A DNA stretch of 40,021 nt, taken from DTSX01 sp964633465. GTDB lineage: Bacteria > Pseudomonadota > Gammaproteobacteria > Steroidobacterales > UBA11654. Location: contig CAZWGB010000007.1 in assembly GCA_964633465.1 (NCBI GenBank), positions 1 through 40,021 of the forward strand, read 5' to 3'. How positions within the stretch are numbered: position 1 is the first letter of the stretch; every line of letters starts with the position of its first letter. The position numbers and the translations under genes are program-made. This document shows positions 16,397 through 24,092 of the stretch, piece by piece. The notes beneath the pieces were generated by a model, which worked only from the letters and a program-made list of their open reading frames with translations, was not told the DNA's origin and searched no databases.

Positions 16397-17860
16397 TTAG
16401 GTTTTATATTTAACTACGAGAGTCTTGATTAATTGCATGCCGTTAGAAGCTGTCCAGTATAAAACCATTCCTGCAGGGAAAGTATAGAACAAAACAAAAA
16501 ATACCAAAGCCATGATATACAGCTTTACTTGCTGCTGTTTTCTTAATTCACCTTGTAGGTGTTTGTCTTGAAAGTTATACGCACTTAAGACTGTGATAAC
16601 AGTCATTAATAATGGCAATAGATTCAATGTCCCACCAAAGTAAGGGATGATAAATGGTAGGCTTATCCAGTAATCTGGTCTGGACAAGTCACTGATCCAC
16701 AGAAAGCCCTGCCCTTTAAGCATGATGCTTTCGCCCAACATGTCAAAAACGGCAATAAAAATTGGAATCTGAATCAATAAACCAGCCAAACTTTTAACTG
16801 TGAACATCGGGCTAATGTCTTTTTCTTGGTAAAGGGCAAGTGTCTTTTGATGGGCTTCTTCTCCAGTGTAATTTGTTTTTATATTTTTCAATCTTGGCTG
16901 AAGCCAAGCTTGTATTTCATTGACTTCTTGCTGCCATTTCTCTGCGACAGTTGATAATGGAAATAAAAATATTTTAATAATTAAAGCCAACAAAATAATA
17001 GAAACACCAAGATTACCCACCCAAGAATAAACCCAGGACAGGATAATTTGAAAACCAAAACAAATCCATCTGAGCCAATCCCACAATGCGGTGTAAAGCA
17101 GATCCTTAAGTTGGGAAGAAACGTTGATGAGGGCGGAGCGTTCAATAGGTCCAAAATAGAAAATGAAATGATATTCGCCCGATTCTGAATTTGAGCTCAA
17201 CACAAATGAATTGGAGTCCTTATCAATGTCATTAATCGAATAGGATTGCACCGTTTCACTTGGGGAAATCAAGAAAGACCAGAATCGACTTCTGGCTCCG
17301 TGCCAAAATTTTTCTGGGTCATTTAGGATGGATGCTTGCTTCATTTTCTCAATACCTTGGGGTGAGAAAGAAATTAAGCTTGTGCCATTATACAGCCCCC
17401 CCAAACCAACGATGTTTTCAGGATGAAGTGTTTGATTTGCTCTAATTTTTATACTTATAGATTCAGATGAAGAAATCTTTAAATCAAGCTTATGAGTTGA
17501 TCTTGAGATGTTGTATGACAATTTGCTTATGGGATGAGCAAGACCGTTTTTCAATTGAAATAATAACTCTATATTCTCCGGATTCTCTATAGTTTTTAAC
17601 TCAAAAAAATTCTCTTCAAAAAAGTGAAGTTGCTCAATTGCAAAAAAACTCCCCTCCTTGTTCACTATATCTACTTGAATTTTATTCTCATCATTGCAAT
17701 TCGGATAACAGATCTTCCAAGCTGTTGGCAAGGGTAGATTTTTGTGAAATTCTATCTCCTGGAGTGGCGTATCAATAAAAATATTTTCTGCAGATCCAAA
17801 CATTGGAAAAATCGATACAGGCAAGAGAAAAATAATTGCAATTAATTTGCTTGTCTTCAT
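16397..17860 (-). CDS. Divergent YidC/Oxa1-family protein in the envelope-polymer operon
   Basis: 487 residues. The C-terminal half is a clear YidC insertase core: five helices near 258-278, 283-300, 352-372, 400-425 and 447-470, with LLIQIPIFIAVFDML, GFLWISDLSRPD and the FPAGMVLYWTASN closing helix. The groove arginine of E. coli YidC (Arg366) is replaced by Lys296 in LALIIKIFLFPL, so the positive charge is kept. The N-terminal 250 residues form a periplasmic domain that is shorter and unlike that of housekeeping YidC. The first 24 residues look like a cleavable signal (FGSA then EN) and not the usual anchor. It overlaps the sulfatase-like gene by four bases. Housekeeping yidC normally sits beside rpmH/rnpA/mnmE; this is therefore probably a dedicated paralogue (inference). 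Confidence 0.82.
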   Translation of the reverse strand: MKTSKLIAIIFLLPVSIFPMFGSAENIFIDTPLQEIEFHKNLPLPTAWKICYPNCNDENKIQVDIVNKEGSFFAIEQLHFFEENFFELKTIENPENIELLFQLKNGLAHPISKLSYNISRSTHKLDLKISSSESISIKIRANQTLHPENIVGLGGLYNGTSLISFSPQGIEKMKQASILNDPEKFWHGARSRFWSFLISPSETVQSYSINDIDKDSNSFVLSSNSESGEYHFIFYFGPIERSALINVSSQLKDLLYTALWDWLRWICFGFQIILSWVYSWVGNLGVSIILLALIIKIFLFPLSTVAEKWQQEVNEIQAWLQPRLKNIKTNYTGEEAHQKTLALYQEKDISPMFTVKSLAGLLIQIPIFIAVFDMLGESIMLKGQGFLWISDLSRPDYWISLPFIIPYFGGTLNLLPLLMTVITVLSAYNFQDKHLQGELRKQQQVKLYIMALVFFVLFYTFPAGMVLYWTASNGMQLIKTLVVKYKT

Positions 17861-19674
17861 TTGTAAAATCGCTTCATTTCCTTCATCGCCGATTCGAGTA
17901 AACTCTTGTCAAGATCCCCTGAACTGGTGGGCTGATAATCTTGGTTCATTACTTCAAAATAACCACCGTAGGAAACAACTGTCTGATCATCGGAAACAAT
18001 TCCATAGGAGTCATAACTGCCTGTTACCAAAAATTCCCAAGACTCTCCACTAAATAAATTAAAACCGCTGCTGTAATCGCTTGCTGGGTTAGAGCAACCA
18101 AGAACTTCAGTAAGTAAAGTAGGCACTATATCGTTGTGTGAAGTTCGTTGAGTAAATTCTTTGGCATCCCTATTTGGCCATAGCATAAAAAATGGTGTTT
18201 TCAACTGTGCACGACTGTAGTTGCTGGCATGCCCATAATAACCTGTGTCGTAGTCATTTAACTCATATCCATGATCCGAAGTTATAATGATTACAGTCTT
18301 TTTTAGCAATTCTCTACGATTCAAGGACTCAAGTATGGTAGCAATCTCAGAATCCACAAATAGAATGGACTGGGTATAGCGGCCAACCTCTTTAAGATGT
18401 TCATCGGTTACCTTTGTCAGGAACTGTTTTGGGATAAGATTAAAATCTATACTATCAATGGCATTCATGGGTGGATCATAATGGAGGTAACTGAAAAATG
18501 GTCTTTCTGATTTGTACTGTGACAACCATTCCAACCATTTTTTTGTGACTAAACGGTTACTTTCTTTGTCCAAAGAACTGAGTCTCTTTACATTTAAATC
18601 CTCTACCCGGGCAAAAGCAGTTCTATCCAAGACAGTGGGACTGCCAAATCCTGCTGAACTGATGCCCAGTACCTGATACTGATGATCCAAAAATTTATCA
18701 ATTAAAATCGATGAACGCTGGTTGTCATGAAATGTCCTCCAATAAGTCGTAGGTATCCCATAAAAAATAGAGAATGCTCCCATTCTGGAAGATGTGCCGC
18801 CACTGTAATGATTGTTAAAGTGGATGGCTTTTTCTTTAAATTGTTCAATGGTTGGAGTTATTTTTGAATCTACCATTTCAGGTCTTAAGGCATCAACTAC
18901 AATCAAGAGTACATTGAATTGATTGCTTGATTTCTTAGGGCAAGTTATGGGTTTTATTGGATAACTCAGTTCTTCGGAAAAAGCTTCGCCCAGTTTTTCT
19001 ACGACCCTCTCATTCCTAAGAGCTTCGGAATCAATCCATCCCAGGCGAGCTAAATCACGTTTTGCATGCAATGGGCGGTAAGCTGGTAGGTATCTTGTAA
19101 AACCTGTAATAGCATTGTTGTAAGTTGCATCCGCCCATATGTGCAAACCCTGAACGTATCCCCAAGAAACTATAATCAAACAAGCAAGTTGTTTGCCATA
19201 CATAGACTTTCTATCTCTACGATTCAGTTGTCTAAACAATTGGTTTGCAAGGATGAACTCAAAGGCTAAAACAATCAGGAGCTGGAGCGCAATGAGTACA
19301 TAAGTTGTTGAATCAAATAGAACGCTGGTTAAAAAACTTAAATGATATCTATTTTCAGCAAAAAAATTTGCATCGACGATCAATGAAGTAATGATCAATG
19401 TGGCAAAGAGTATCGCCAGAGAAAAAATTAATCGCTTGTTTGGAACAATTAGAATAAGGGGTATTAGCAAGAATGCAATTGGCAGGTTAATCAGAACGAT
19501 AAAGTGTGTAATCGTTGCCAAAGGAACATAACTGAGAGCCCAGACATCATCCGGAAATGAGTAGAAAAATAAGTAACGAAGCCCAATTAAAGTAGCGATG
19601 AACCCATTGATGAGTCCAAACCAACCAAGCCATCTCAACAACGATTTTCTCTGGGTATTCATTAATTCAATCAT
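17857..19674 (-). CDS. YejM/PbgA-like membrane sulfatase-fold protein (DUF3413) with intact catalytic residues
   Basis: 605 residues: five N-terminal membrane helices (to about 180) and a periplasmic alkaline-phosphatase/sulfatase-fold domain (about 250-590). It resembles E. coli YejM/PbgA along its whole length (WFGLINGFIATLIGLRYLF, IWADATYNNAIT, the YGIP and ASDYSSGFNLF regions). YejM, a regulator of LpxC turnover, has lost most catalytic residues. This protein keeps those used by active LtaS/EptA-type transferases: Asp261 (VVDALRP), nucleophile candidate Thr294 (SGGTSSR), Asp467-His468 (TSDHGYE) and His482 (GYYGHASN). I infer that it transfers or hydrolyses a phospho- or phosphono-group outside the inner membrane. 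The start overlaps the TagF-like stop as TAATG; an in-frame ATG four codons later is also possible. Confidence 0.85.
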   Translation of the reverse strand: MIELMNTQRKSLLRWLGWFGLINGFIATLIGLRYLFFYSFPDDVWALSYVPLATITHFIVLINLPIAFLLIPLILIVPNKRLIFSLAILFATLIITSLIVDANFFAENRYHLSFLTSVLFDSTTYVLIALQLLIVLAFEFILANQLFRQLNRRDRKSMYGKQLACLIIVSWGYVQGLHIWADATYNNAITGFTRYLPAYRPLHAKRDLARLGWIDSEALRNERVVEKLGEAFSEELSYPIKPITCPKKSSNQFNVLLIVVDALRPEMVDSKITPTIEQFKEKAIHFNNHYSGGTSSRMGAFSIFYGIPTTYWRTFHDNQRSSILIDKFLDHQYQVLGISSAGFGSPTVLDRTAFARVEDLNVKRLSSLDKESNRLVTKKWLEWLSQYKSERPFFSYLHYDPPMNAIDSIDFNLIPKQFLTKVTDEHLKEVGRYTQSILFVDSEIATILESLNRRELLKKTVIIITSDHGYELNDYDTGYYGHASNYSRAQLKTPFFMLWPNRDAKEFTQRTSHNDIVPTLLTEVLGCSNPASDYSSGFNLFSGESWEFLVTGSYDSYGIVSDDQTVVSYGGYFEVMNQDYQPTSSGDLDKSLLESAMKEMKRFYK

Positions 19675-20804
19675 TACTTCAGCAACTTCATTATTTCCCT
19701 CGGACCAATGCTTCTTGTTTCGCCCAAATTATATACCCATTGTTCTCTAATGCTTTTTATCTCAACCATGATTTGATTTTTCTGAGCAACCACCTCGTTT
19801 ATTTTCTCTGAAATTCCATCGATGTCATCAGGTGCAATGACTTTACCTACTTTTTTTCGTATCCATGATTCGAAAGGCTCAATTCCCAAATCTTGCCAGT
19901 TTGGATTTCTGACTCTTGGAGGAAGATCAATAAATAATACAGGCTTACCCAATCCAAGAGAATATTCAATTGAAATACCAGACCAATCGGTAATAAGGAG
20001 TTGGGACTTAAATAAAGATTCATTTTCACCCATAGAGAGGATTAAATTAAATTTTGGATGATCGCCATACTTTGCCTGTAACTCCTGCAATACGCCCGGG
20101 GTTCTTTTACCTGTCTCGTAGTGGGGTCTTACTGTGAGAGTGTAACCTTGATCAAGTATAGCCTTGCAAAGCTTAGAGCCAACTGTATTGAGTATACTTT
20201 GATCTCCCCAAGTAGGAGCCAATAAGACATGGGTGTCTTGATTTTGCAAAGGCTGTCTTGCCTTTTCCATTAGTGACTCCAAACGATTACTGCCGTATGG
20301 GATGAGGTTTTTTTTCTTCAAGTTATACATCTTCTCTCTGGCTCTAATTTCTCTTTCTTGATGTGGCCCTGCACAAAGAAGGCTATCGTAGTAGTCAAAT
20401 GAATTCGCATTATCAACCATGTGTGTACTGGTCAAACTATGAAATAGATAGACATAATGAACGGCGTGGATAGATCGCTTTAATTCATAATTATTTAAAT
20501 CCATCATGGTTAATATCAATAATTCAGCTTCCAGATACTGAAAAAAAATGGTTCGTATAAAGGATGCAGGGATACAAAAAGCATTTACATATGGATTGCT
20601 AGTCTGCAACCCTGGATCATTGTTATCAGAGGATACATAGCAGATACGTTGCTTATATTCATGAGTCAACCCCGTTACCAATGGCTCCAGATGATGCCAG
20701 TCTTGATGGCTCTCTGAAAAAATTACGATTCTTTTTTCAACTGGGTCAAGTTTTTTGAATGATTGGTATGCTTGCCAATGTGATAACCAATTAAACACAA
20801 TCAA
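19674..20804 (-). CDS. TagF/TagB-like CDP-glycerol (CDP-alcohol) phosphotransferase
   Basis: 376 residues matching the catalytic part of CDP-glycerol glycerophosphotransferases, which build teichoic-acid-type polymers from CDP-activated alcohols at the cytoplasmic face of the membrane. Visible motifs: YLFHSLTS with His122, HVLLAPTWG (192-200), TVRPH with His228, and the donor-binding LITDWSGISIEYSLGLGKPVLFID (270-293). In this operon the activated donor may be CMP-aminoethylphosphonate made by the neighbouring genes (inference). The start appears to be TTG at 20804, six bases after the stop of the microprotein gene, with no close ribosome-binding site; GTG at 20798 is an alternative. A gammaproteobacterial genome with a TagF-like gene next to AEP synthesis is consistent with a phosphonate- or phosphate-linked surface polymer. 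Confidence 0.85.
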   Translation of the reverse strand: MIVFNWLSHWQAYQSFKKLDPVEKRIVIFSESHQDWHHLEPLVTGLTHEYKQRICYVSSDNNDPGLQTSNPYVNAFCIPASFIRTIFFQYLEAELLILTMMDLNNYELKRSIHAVHYVYLFHSLTSTHMVDNANSFDYYDSLLCAGPHQEREIRAREKMYNLKKKNLIPYGSNRLESLMEKARQPLQNQDTHVLLAPTWGDQSILNTVGSKLCKAILDQGYTLTVRPHYETGKRTPGVLQELQAKYGDHPKFNLILSMGENESLFKSQLLITDWSGISIEYSLGLGKPVLFIDLPPRVRNPNWQDLGIEPFESWIRKKVGKVIAPDDIDGISEKINEVVAQKNQIMVEIKSIREQWVYNLGETRSIGPREIMKLLK

Positions 20805-20810
20805 CGGCTT

Positions 20811-21029
20811 TTATTGTTCCTTTTTCTGCTCTTGAGTTGTTTTCCTGAACAAGGACTTTAATTTATACCAATAGGTTTTGACAACCAGCCCGAGTGTTGC
20901 AAACATCCCTATCAAAGCCGAGAGCAACATGCTGCCAGTGCTGGGATCCAAATACGCCTGTACAGAGTCGATAAAACCAAAACTAAGTAATGCAAACCAA
21001 AGAACTGAGTTTTTTGCATTCTTCTTCAT
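20811..21029 (-). CDS. YLDPSTGS microprotein, single-pass membrane
   Basis: 72 residues. Residues 1-25 look like a signal sequence ending VQA, followed directly by YLDPSTGS (26-33), a membrane helix (about 35-51) and a basic, hydrophilic tail (KTYWYKLKSLFRKTTQEQKKEQ). Small proteins with an exported Y-L-D-P-G/S-T-G-S motif before a single helix recur in bacteria, often beside sulfatase-fold or polysaccharide genes as here; their function is unknown to me. It has a clear GGGAG site seven bases before the ATG. It heads the operon with the TagF-like, sulfatase-like and YidC-like genes, so a small assembly factor or partner of the sulfatase-like protein is a reasonable guess. Confidence 0.75.
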   Translation of the reverse strand: MKKNAKNSVLWFALLSFGFIDSVQAYLDPSTGSMLLSALIGMFATLGLVVKTYWYKLKSLFRKTTQEQKKEQ

Positions 21030-21067
21030 GCCTTGCTCCCATAAATGCTCGTTGATAATACTAGCCG

Positions 21068-21073
21068 ATTATA
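21068..21073 (-). promoter_or_regulatory. Candidate -10 element for the microprotein-TagF-sulfatase-YidC operon
   Basis: Perfect TATAAT on the minus strand at 21073-21068, about 38 bases before the ATG at 21029. It starts inside the T-run of the upstream terminator. The best -35 (TTGAGA at 21099-21094) is 20 bases away, longer than normal, so strength is uncertain. Confidence 0.35.
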
Positions 21074-21100
21074 AAAAAAAATTGAGAGATTTATCTCAAT
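21073..21100 (-). terminator. Rho-independent terminator of the AEP-synthesis operon
   Basis: On the minus strand ATTGAGA (21100-21094) pairs with TCTCAAT (21087-21081) across a six-base loop and is followed by a run of eight T residues (21080-21073). It begins one base after the TAA of the cytidylyltransferase-like gene. It separates the AEP synthesis genes from the downstream envelope-polymer genes. Confidence 0.75.
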
Positions 21101-21101
21101 A

Positions 21102-21839
21102 TTATTGTTCTCTTAATTTAATCATTGGATATATTTCATCCTTAGCTCTTTTTAAATGAACTTCATCATCAATTTCTGCCCAAGCCAGATCTTCAAGCAA
21201 CAAACAATCAATATCAATCTCTTTGCCAGCAGCAACCAGTGCTTCGGTTTCGTAATCGTAGAAAAGTGAATGCGCAAACTGATCTTGTGCATGACGTTGC
21301 ATGCAGGCAAAGAGTTTAGGGCTAAGTTTCACTATCCCCACAAGTTCCCCACTTGGCTTGCTACCAAGTTGACTTTTATCTTTCGACATACAAACCAAGC
21401 GGTTGTCTTTGGTTTCAACATAAACTTCATCGCCTGATTGGGTAAATCCTGATAGTAAAATACACTCCTCAGATGGAGTATTGATTAGTGCTGTAAGTGC
21501 TTTTTGTTCGTAGATAATATCTGATTCAAGCAATAAAAAAGACCCTTTCACATAGTCGCTGACACAGTACAAGGAATACATTGTGCCAGAATTCTCAAAC
21601 TCAGAATTCCAAATAGTTTGAACACTTCCTGGATATTTCTCAGTCAGGTTTTCAAAATTATGTGGCTGATAACCAGTTACTATCCAGATTTTTTCAACCC
21701 CCTGTTTCAATAACTTTCTGACCGACTCTTCTATAATCGGATAACGATCAAAAACAATGAGGCCTTTTGGTTTTCCAGCCATTGCATCAGACAACCGTGT
21801 ACCCATCCCTGCAGCCAAAATTACGGCTTCTTTAATCAT
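21102..21839 (-). CDS. LicC/PntC-like nucleotidyltransferase, probable AEP or phosphoalcohol cytidylyltransferase
   Basis: 245 residues of the NTP-transferase fold. Signatures: LAAGMGTRL (8-16), KPKGL with Lys25, IVTGYQ, the N-x2-F-x8-SLY segment (Asn78 to Tyr91) that in choline-phosphate and phosphonate cytidylyltransferases contacts the substrate, and an acidic metal-site Asp107 in LLESDIIYE. The C-terminal AEIDDEVHLKRAK (221-233) is typical of this group. The gene starts three bases after the AEP aminotransferase stop, so product activation to CMP-AEP is the natural proposal. A second nucleotidyltransferase domain is fused to the PEP mutase of the same operon, so the division of labour is not settled. 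Confidence 0.85.
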   Translation of the reverse strand: MIKEAVILAAGMGTRLSDAMAGKPKGLIVFDRYPIIEESVRKLLKQGVEKIWIVTGYQPHNFENLTEKYPGSVQTIWNSEFENSGTMYSLYCVSDYVKGSFLLLESDIIYEQKALTALINTPSEECILLSGFTQSGDEVYVETKDNRLVCMSKDKSQLGSKPSGELVGIVKLSPKLFACMQRHAQDQFAHSLFYDYETEALVAAGKEIDIDCLLLEDLAWAEIDDEVHLKRAKDEIYPMIKLREQ

Positions 21840-21842
21840 TGT

Positions 21843-22946
21843 TTATCGCGACCCAAGGAATTCATTAAATAAATCACACAGCAGGCTGATCTTTTCTTCG
21901 CTAATTTCTCCCATAGTTGAAATCCTAAAAATGGTTTCACTTAAATCACCCTGGCCTTGATAGATAACAAAACCATTGGTTTTGAGGAAATCATGCAACT
22001 TTGCAAAGGAAACACCGGTTGGCAAAATATAAGAATAAAGAACTGAAGAAAAGTCTGCAGCTGGAAGCAATGTCTCGACTCCCAACTCTGACAAAGCCTC
22101 AGCGATTTTTTTGGCTCTGGAATCAAATAATCGGTTTCTCTGTGGCCAACCACCAGAATCAAAGAACTCATCCAATGCAACTTTAAATGCAAAGGCTACA
22201 TGGGTGGCAGGAGTAAAAGGGGAAAAACCGTCTGCATACTGAGCATGAAAATAATCAAACAAGTTAAAGTAAACTGTGCTTAGTTCCGTTTGTGTATCCG
22301 ACCATACATCCGGATGAGCCATCACAAAGGAAATGCCAGGAGCACCATGGAGACATTTGTTGGCGGTTCCTGCCAATGCTGTTAAATTGATGTCTTCTCC
22401 CAAGATCTCTTCTGCCCCAAAACTACTAACAGCGTCCAAAAAGAGTCGAACATCATGTTCTTTGCAAACCTCTCCAATTTCAAGAAGTGGATTCAATCGA
22501 CCGGTAGTGGTTTCATGATGAACTAAAACTAGATTCTCAATTTCCTGGTTTTCATTCAGCTTTTTGTCAATGAGGGCAACATCGATTGGTCTCTGCCAAT
22601 CAAATTTAAGTATTTGATGTTCACGATTGGATGATTTTAATATCCGCTGCATACGAGCCCCATAAACACCATTATCAATGACTAACGTAGTTGACTCTCT
22701 GGGTATGAAACTAGTTAACATTCCCTCGACAGCACCAGTACCAGAAGCTGTTAAAAGTACCGATTGGTAATTGCAGCCCGATAATCCTGAATAAACTTCA
22801 CCCAATCTTTTGTTGATATATTGCACAAGTTTTGCAAATTCTAACTCCCGATGACAAACATCCTTGTCAGAAAGCGCCTCTCGGACCTTTTGACTTAAAT
22901 TCACAGGACCAGGGTTCAGTAAAATTTCACTTCCAGAGTTATCCAT
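21843..22946 (-). CDS. 2-aminoethylphosphonate aminotransferase
   Basis: 367-residue PLP-dependent aminotransferase of the small class V type. It interconverts phosphonoacetaldehyde and 2-aminoethylphosphonate. Motifs: LLNPGPVNLSQKVREAL at the N-terminus, cofactor-phosphate loop TASGTGAVEG (66-75), Asp171 in FLDAVSSFG, and the Schiff-base Lys197 in GTANKCLHGAPG. PhnW-type proteins act in both catabolism and synthesis; the position directly after phosphonopyruvate decarboxylase (ATG immediately after its TGA) shows the synthetic direction. In treponemes the same activity is fused to the cytidylyltransferase PntC, and here the equivalent gene is separate and three bases away. Confidence 0.9.
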   Translation of the reverse strand: MDNSGSEILLNPGPVNLSQKVREALSDKDVCHRELEFAKLVQYINKRLGEVYSGLSGCNYQSVLLTASGTGAVEGMLTSFIPRESTTLVIDNGVYGARMQRILKSSNREHQILKFDWQRPIDVALIDKKLNENQEIENLVLVHHETTTGRLNPLLEIGEVCKEHDVRLFLDAVSSFGAEEILGEDINLTALAGTANKCLHGAPGISFVMAHPDVWSDTQTELSTVYFNLFDYFHAQYADGFSPFTPATHVAFAFKVALDEFFDSGGWPQRNRLFDSRAKKIAEALSELGVETLLPAADFSSVLYSYILPTGVSFAKLHDFLKTNGFVIYQGQGDLSETIFRISTMGEISEEKISLLCDLFNEFLGSR

Positions 22947-24092
22947 TCAATCAAGTTCCTGTATGTGTGCTCTAAATCTTGATGCCACTTGGGGAGGGGT
23001 TACTGTTGGTCTGGGTAAGTTGTTTTCAAGGCCTGGCTCTATGGGGATATAAATGAAAGATAATTTATTTTCCTGACTTGAGAAGTGTTTTCCCAGATCC
23101 GATAAGCCAACGTTCTCGACCACATGAGAATACCCAGATGCACTAGCGATCTGAGGAAAATCAATAATATTAGAAACGGTTTTCTGAGAACCTGTGGACT
23201 CATATTCATTATTATCCAAGAGGATATGAGTTAAATTATCAGGATTCACATGACAAAGACTGGTTATTGCACCTAAACGCATCAGCAGTGCACCGTCTCC
23301 ATCAACAACGATCACTCTGGCTTTAGTTTTTATTTTTGCCAGCCCCAACCCAATGCTTACAGCGCAACCCATTGAACCAACCATATAAAAATGATTGGGT
23401 CGATCAGCAATAGAGTACAATTCTCTGCCGGTATAACCCGTGGTAGCAATGATCAAGTCGCTATTCCCAGTGCTATCAACAATGGTTCTTAAGACCTTTT
23501 CCCTTTTAAGGCCTGAAGATCTAGATGGGCTACGGTGGTTTATTTTTTTATTTTTTGGGGTTTGATCTGAATCAGAGCCTATTTGATAAGGATTCACCGA
23601 GCCCTTCTTCATCACCAGAGCATGGGATATTCCCCGCCCCATAATTGAAGAAGTTACTGTTTCCAAGGTTTGCTTGATATTTGAATTCTCAGTTGGGAAC
23701 CACGACCAAGGTATTTTCATTAAATCGAGTAGGTCTGTGGTGATTTCACCCATCAATCGATGCTGTGGTTCATCAGGTGAAACAGAAGGATCGCCTCTTA
23801 AGGTAACCACTATGAGAATTGGGATCTCGAATGTTTGCAGTAGGGACGTAATGGGATTAACCGCATTCCCAAGACCGGAATTCTGGAGCATAACCACAGA
23901 ATATTTACCTCCAAAATAAATGCCAGCGGCGATAGCAATGGCATCTCCCTCATTTGCAGCAGGAATATAATCGATTTCACTAGAATCATTTATGTAATTA
24001 ATAAATGATTTCAAGAATGAACAGGGAACACCGGCATAAGTGCTGAACCCATAGCTCTTTGCTTCTTGAATAAACAACTCAGAATCAATCAT
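22947..24092 (-). CDS. Phosphonopyruvate decarboxylase
   Basis: 381-residue thiamine-diphosphate enzyme that decarboxylates phosphonopyruvate to phosphonoacetaldehyde. This irreversible step pulls the unfavourable PEP mutase equilibrium toward phosphonate. The N-terminal pyrimidine-binding domain carries the catalytic Glu48 (AANEGDAIAIAAG) and GLGNAVNP. The C-terminal domain has the metal/diphosphate motif GDGALLMRLG (263-272) to NNEYESTGSQKT (294-305). A linker at about 170-200 is unusually basic and polar (NKKINHRSPSRSSGLKREK). The ATG overlaps the stop of the PEP mutase gene by four bases. Confidence 0.93.
   Translation of the reverse strand: MIDSELFIQEAKSYGFSTYAGVPCSFLKSFINYINDSSEIDYIPAANEGDAIAIAAGIYFGGKYSVVMLQNSGLGNAVNPITSLLQTFEIPILIVVTLRGDPSVSPDEPQHRLMGEITTDLLDLMKIPWSWFPTENSNIKQTLETVTSSIMGRGISHALVMKKGSVNPYQIGSDSDQTPKNKKINHRSPSRSSGLKREKVLRTIVDSTGNSDLIIATTGYTGRELYSIADRPNHFYMVGSMGCAVSIGLGLAKIKTKARVIVVDGDGALLMRLGAITSLCHVNPDNLTHILLDNNEYESTGSQKTVSNIIDFPQIASASGYSHVVENVGLSDLGKHFSSQENKLSFIYIPIEPGLENNLPRPTVTPPQVASRFRAHIQELD

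Noticed and set aside
21843..22946. AEP aminotransferase as a phosphonate-degradation gene
   Set aside because: No phosphonoacetaldehyde hydrolase or C-P lyase is near, while PEP mutase and phosphonopyruvate decarboxylase lie in the same run, showing synthesis.
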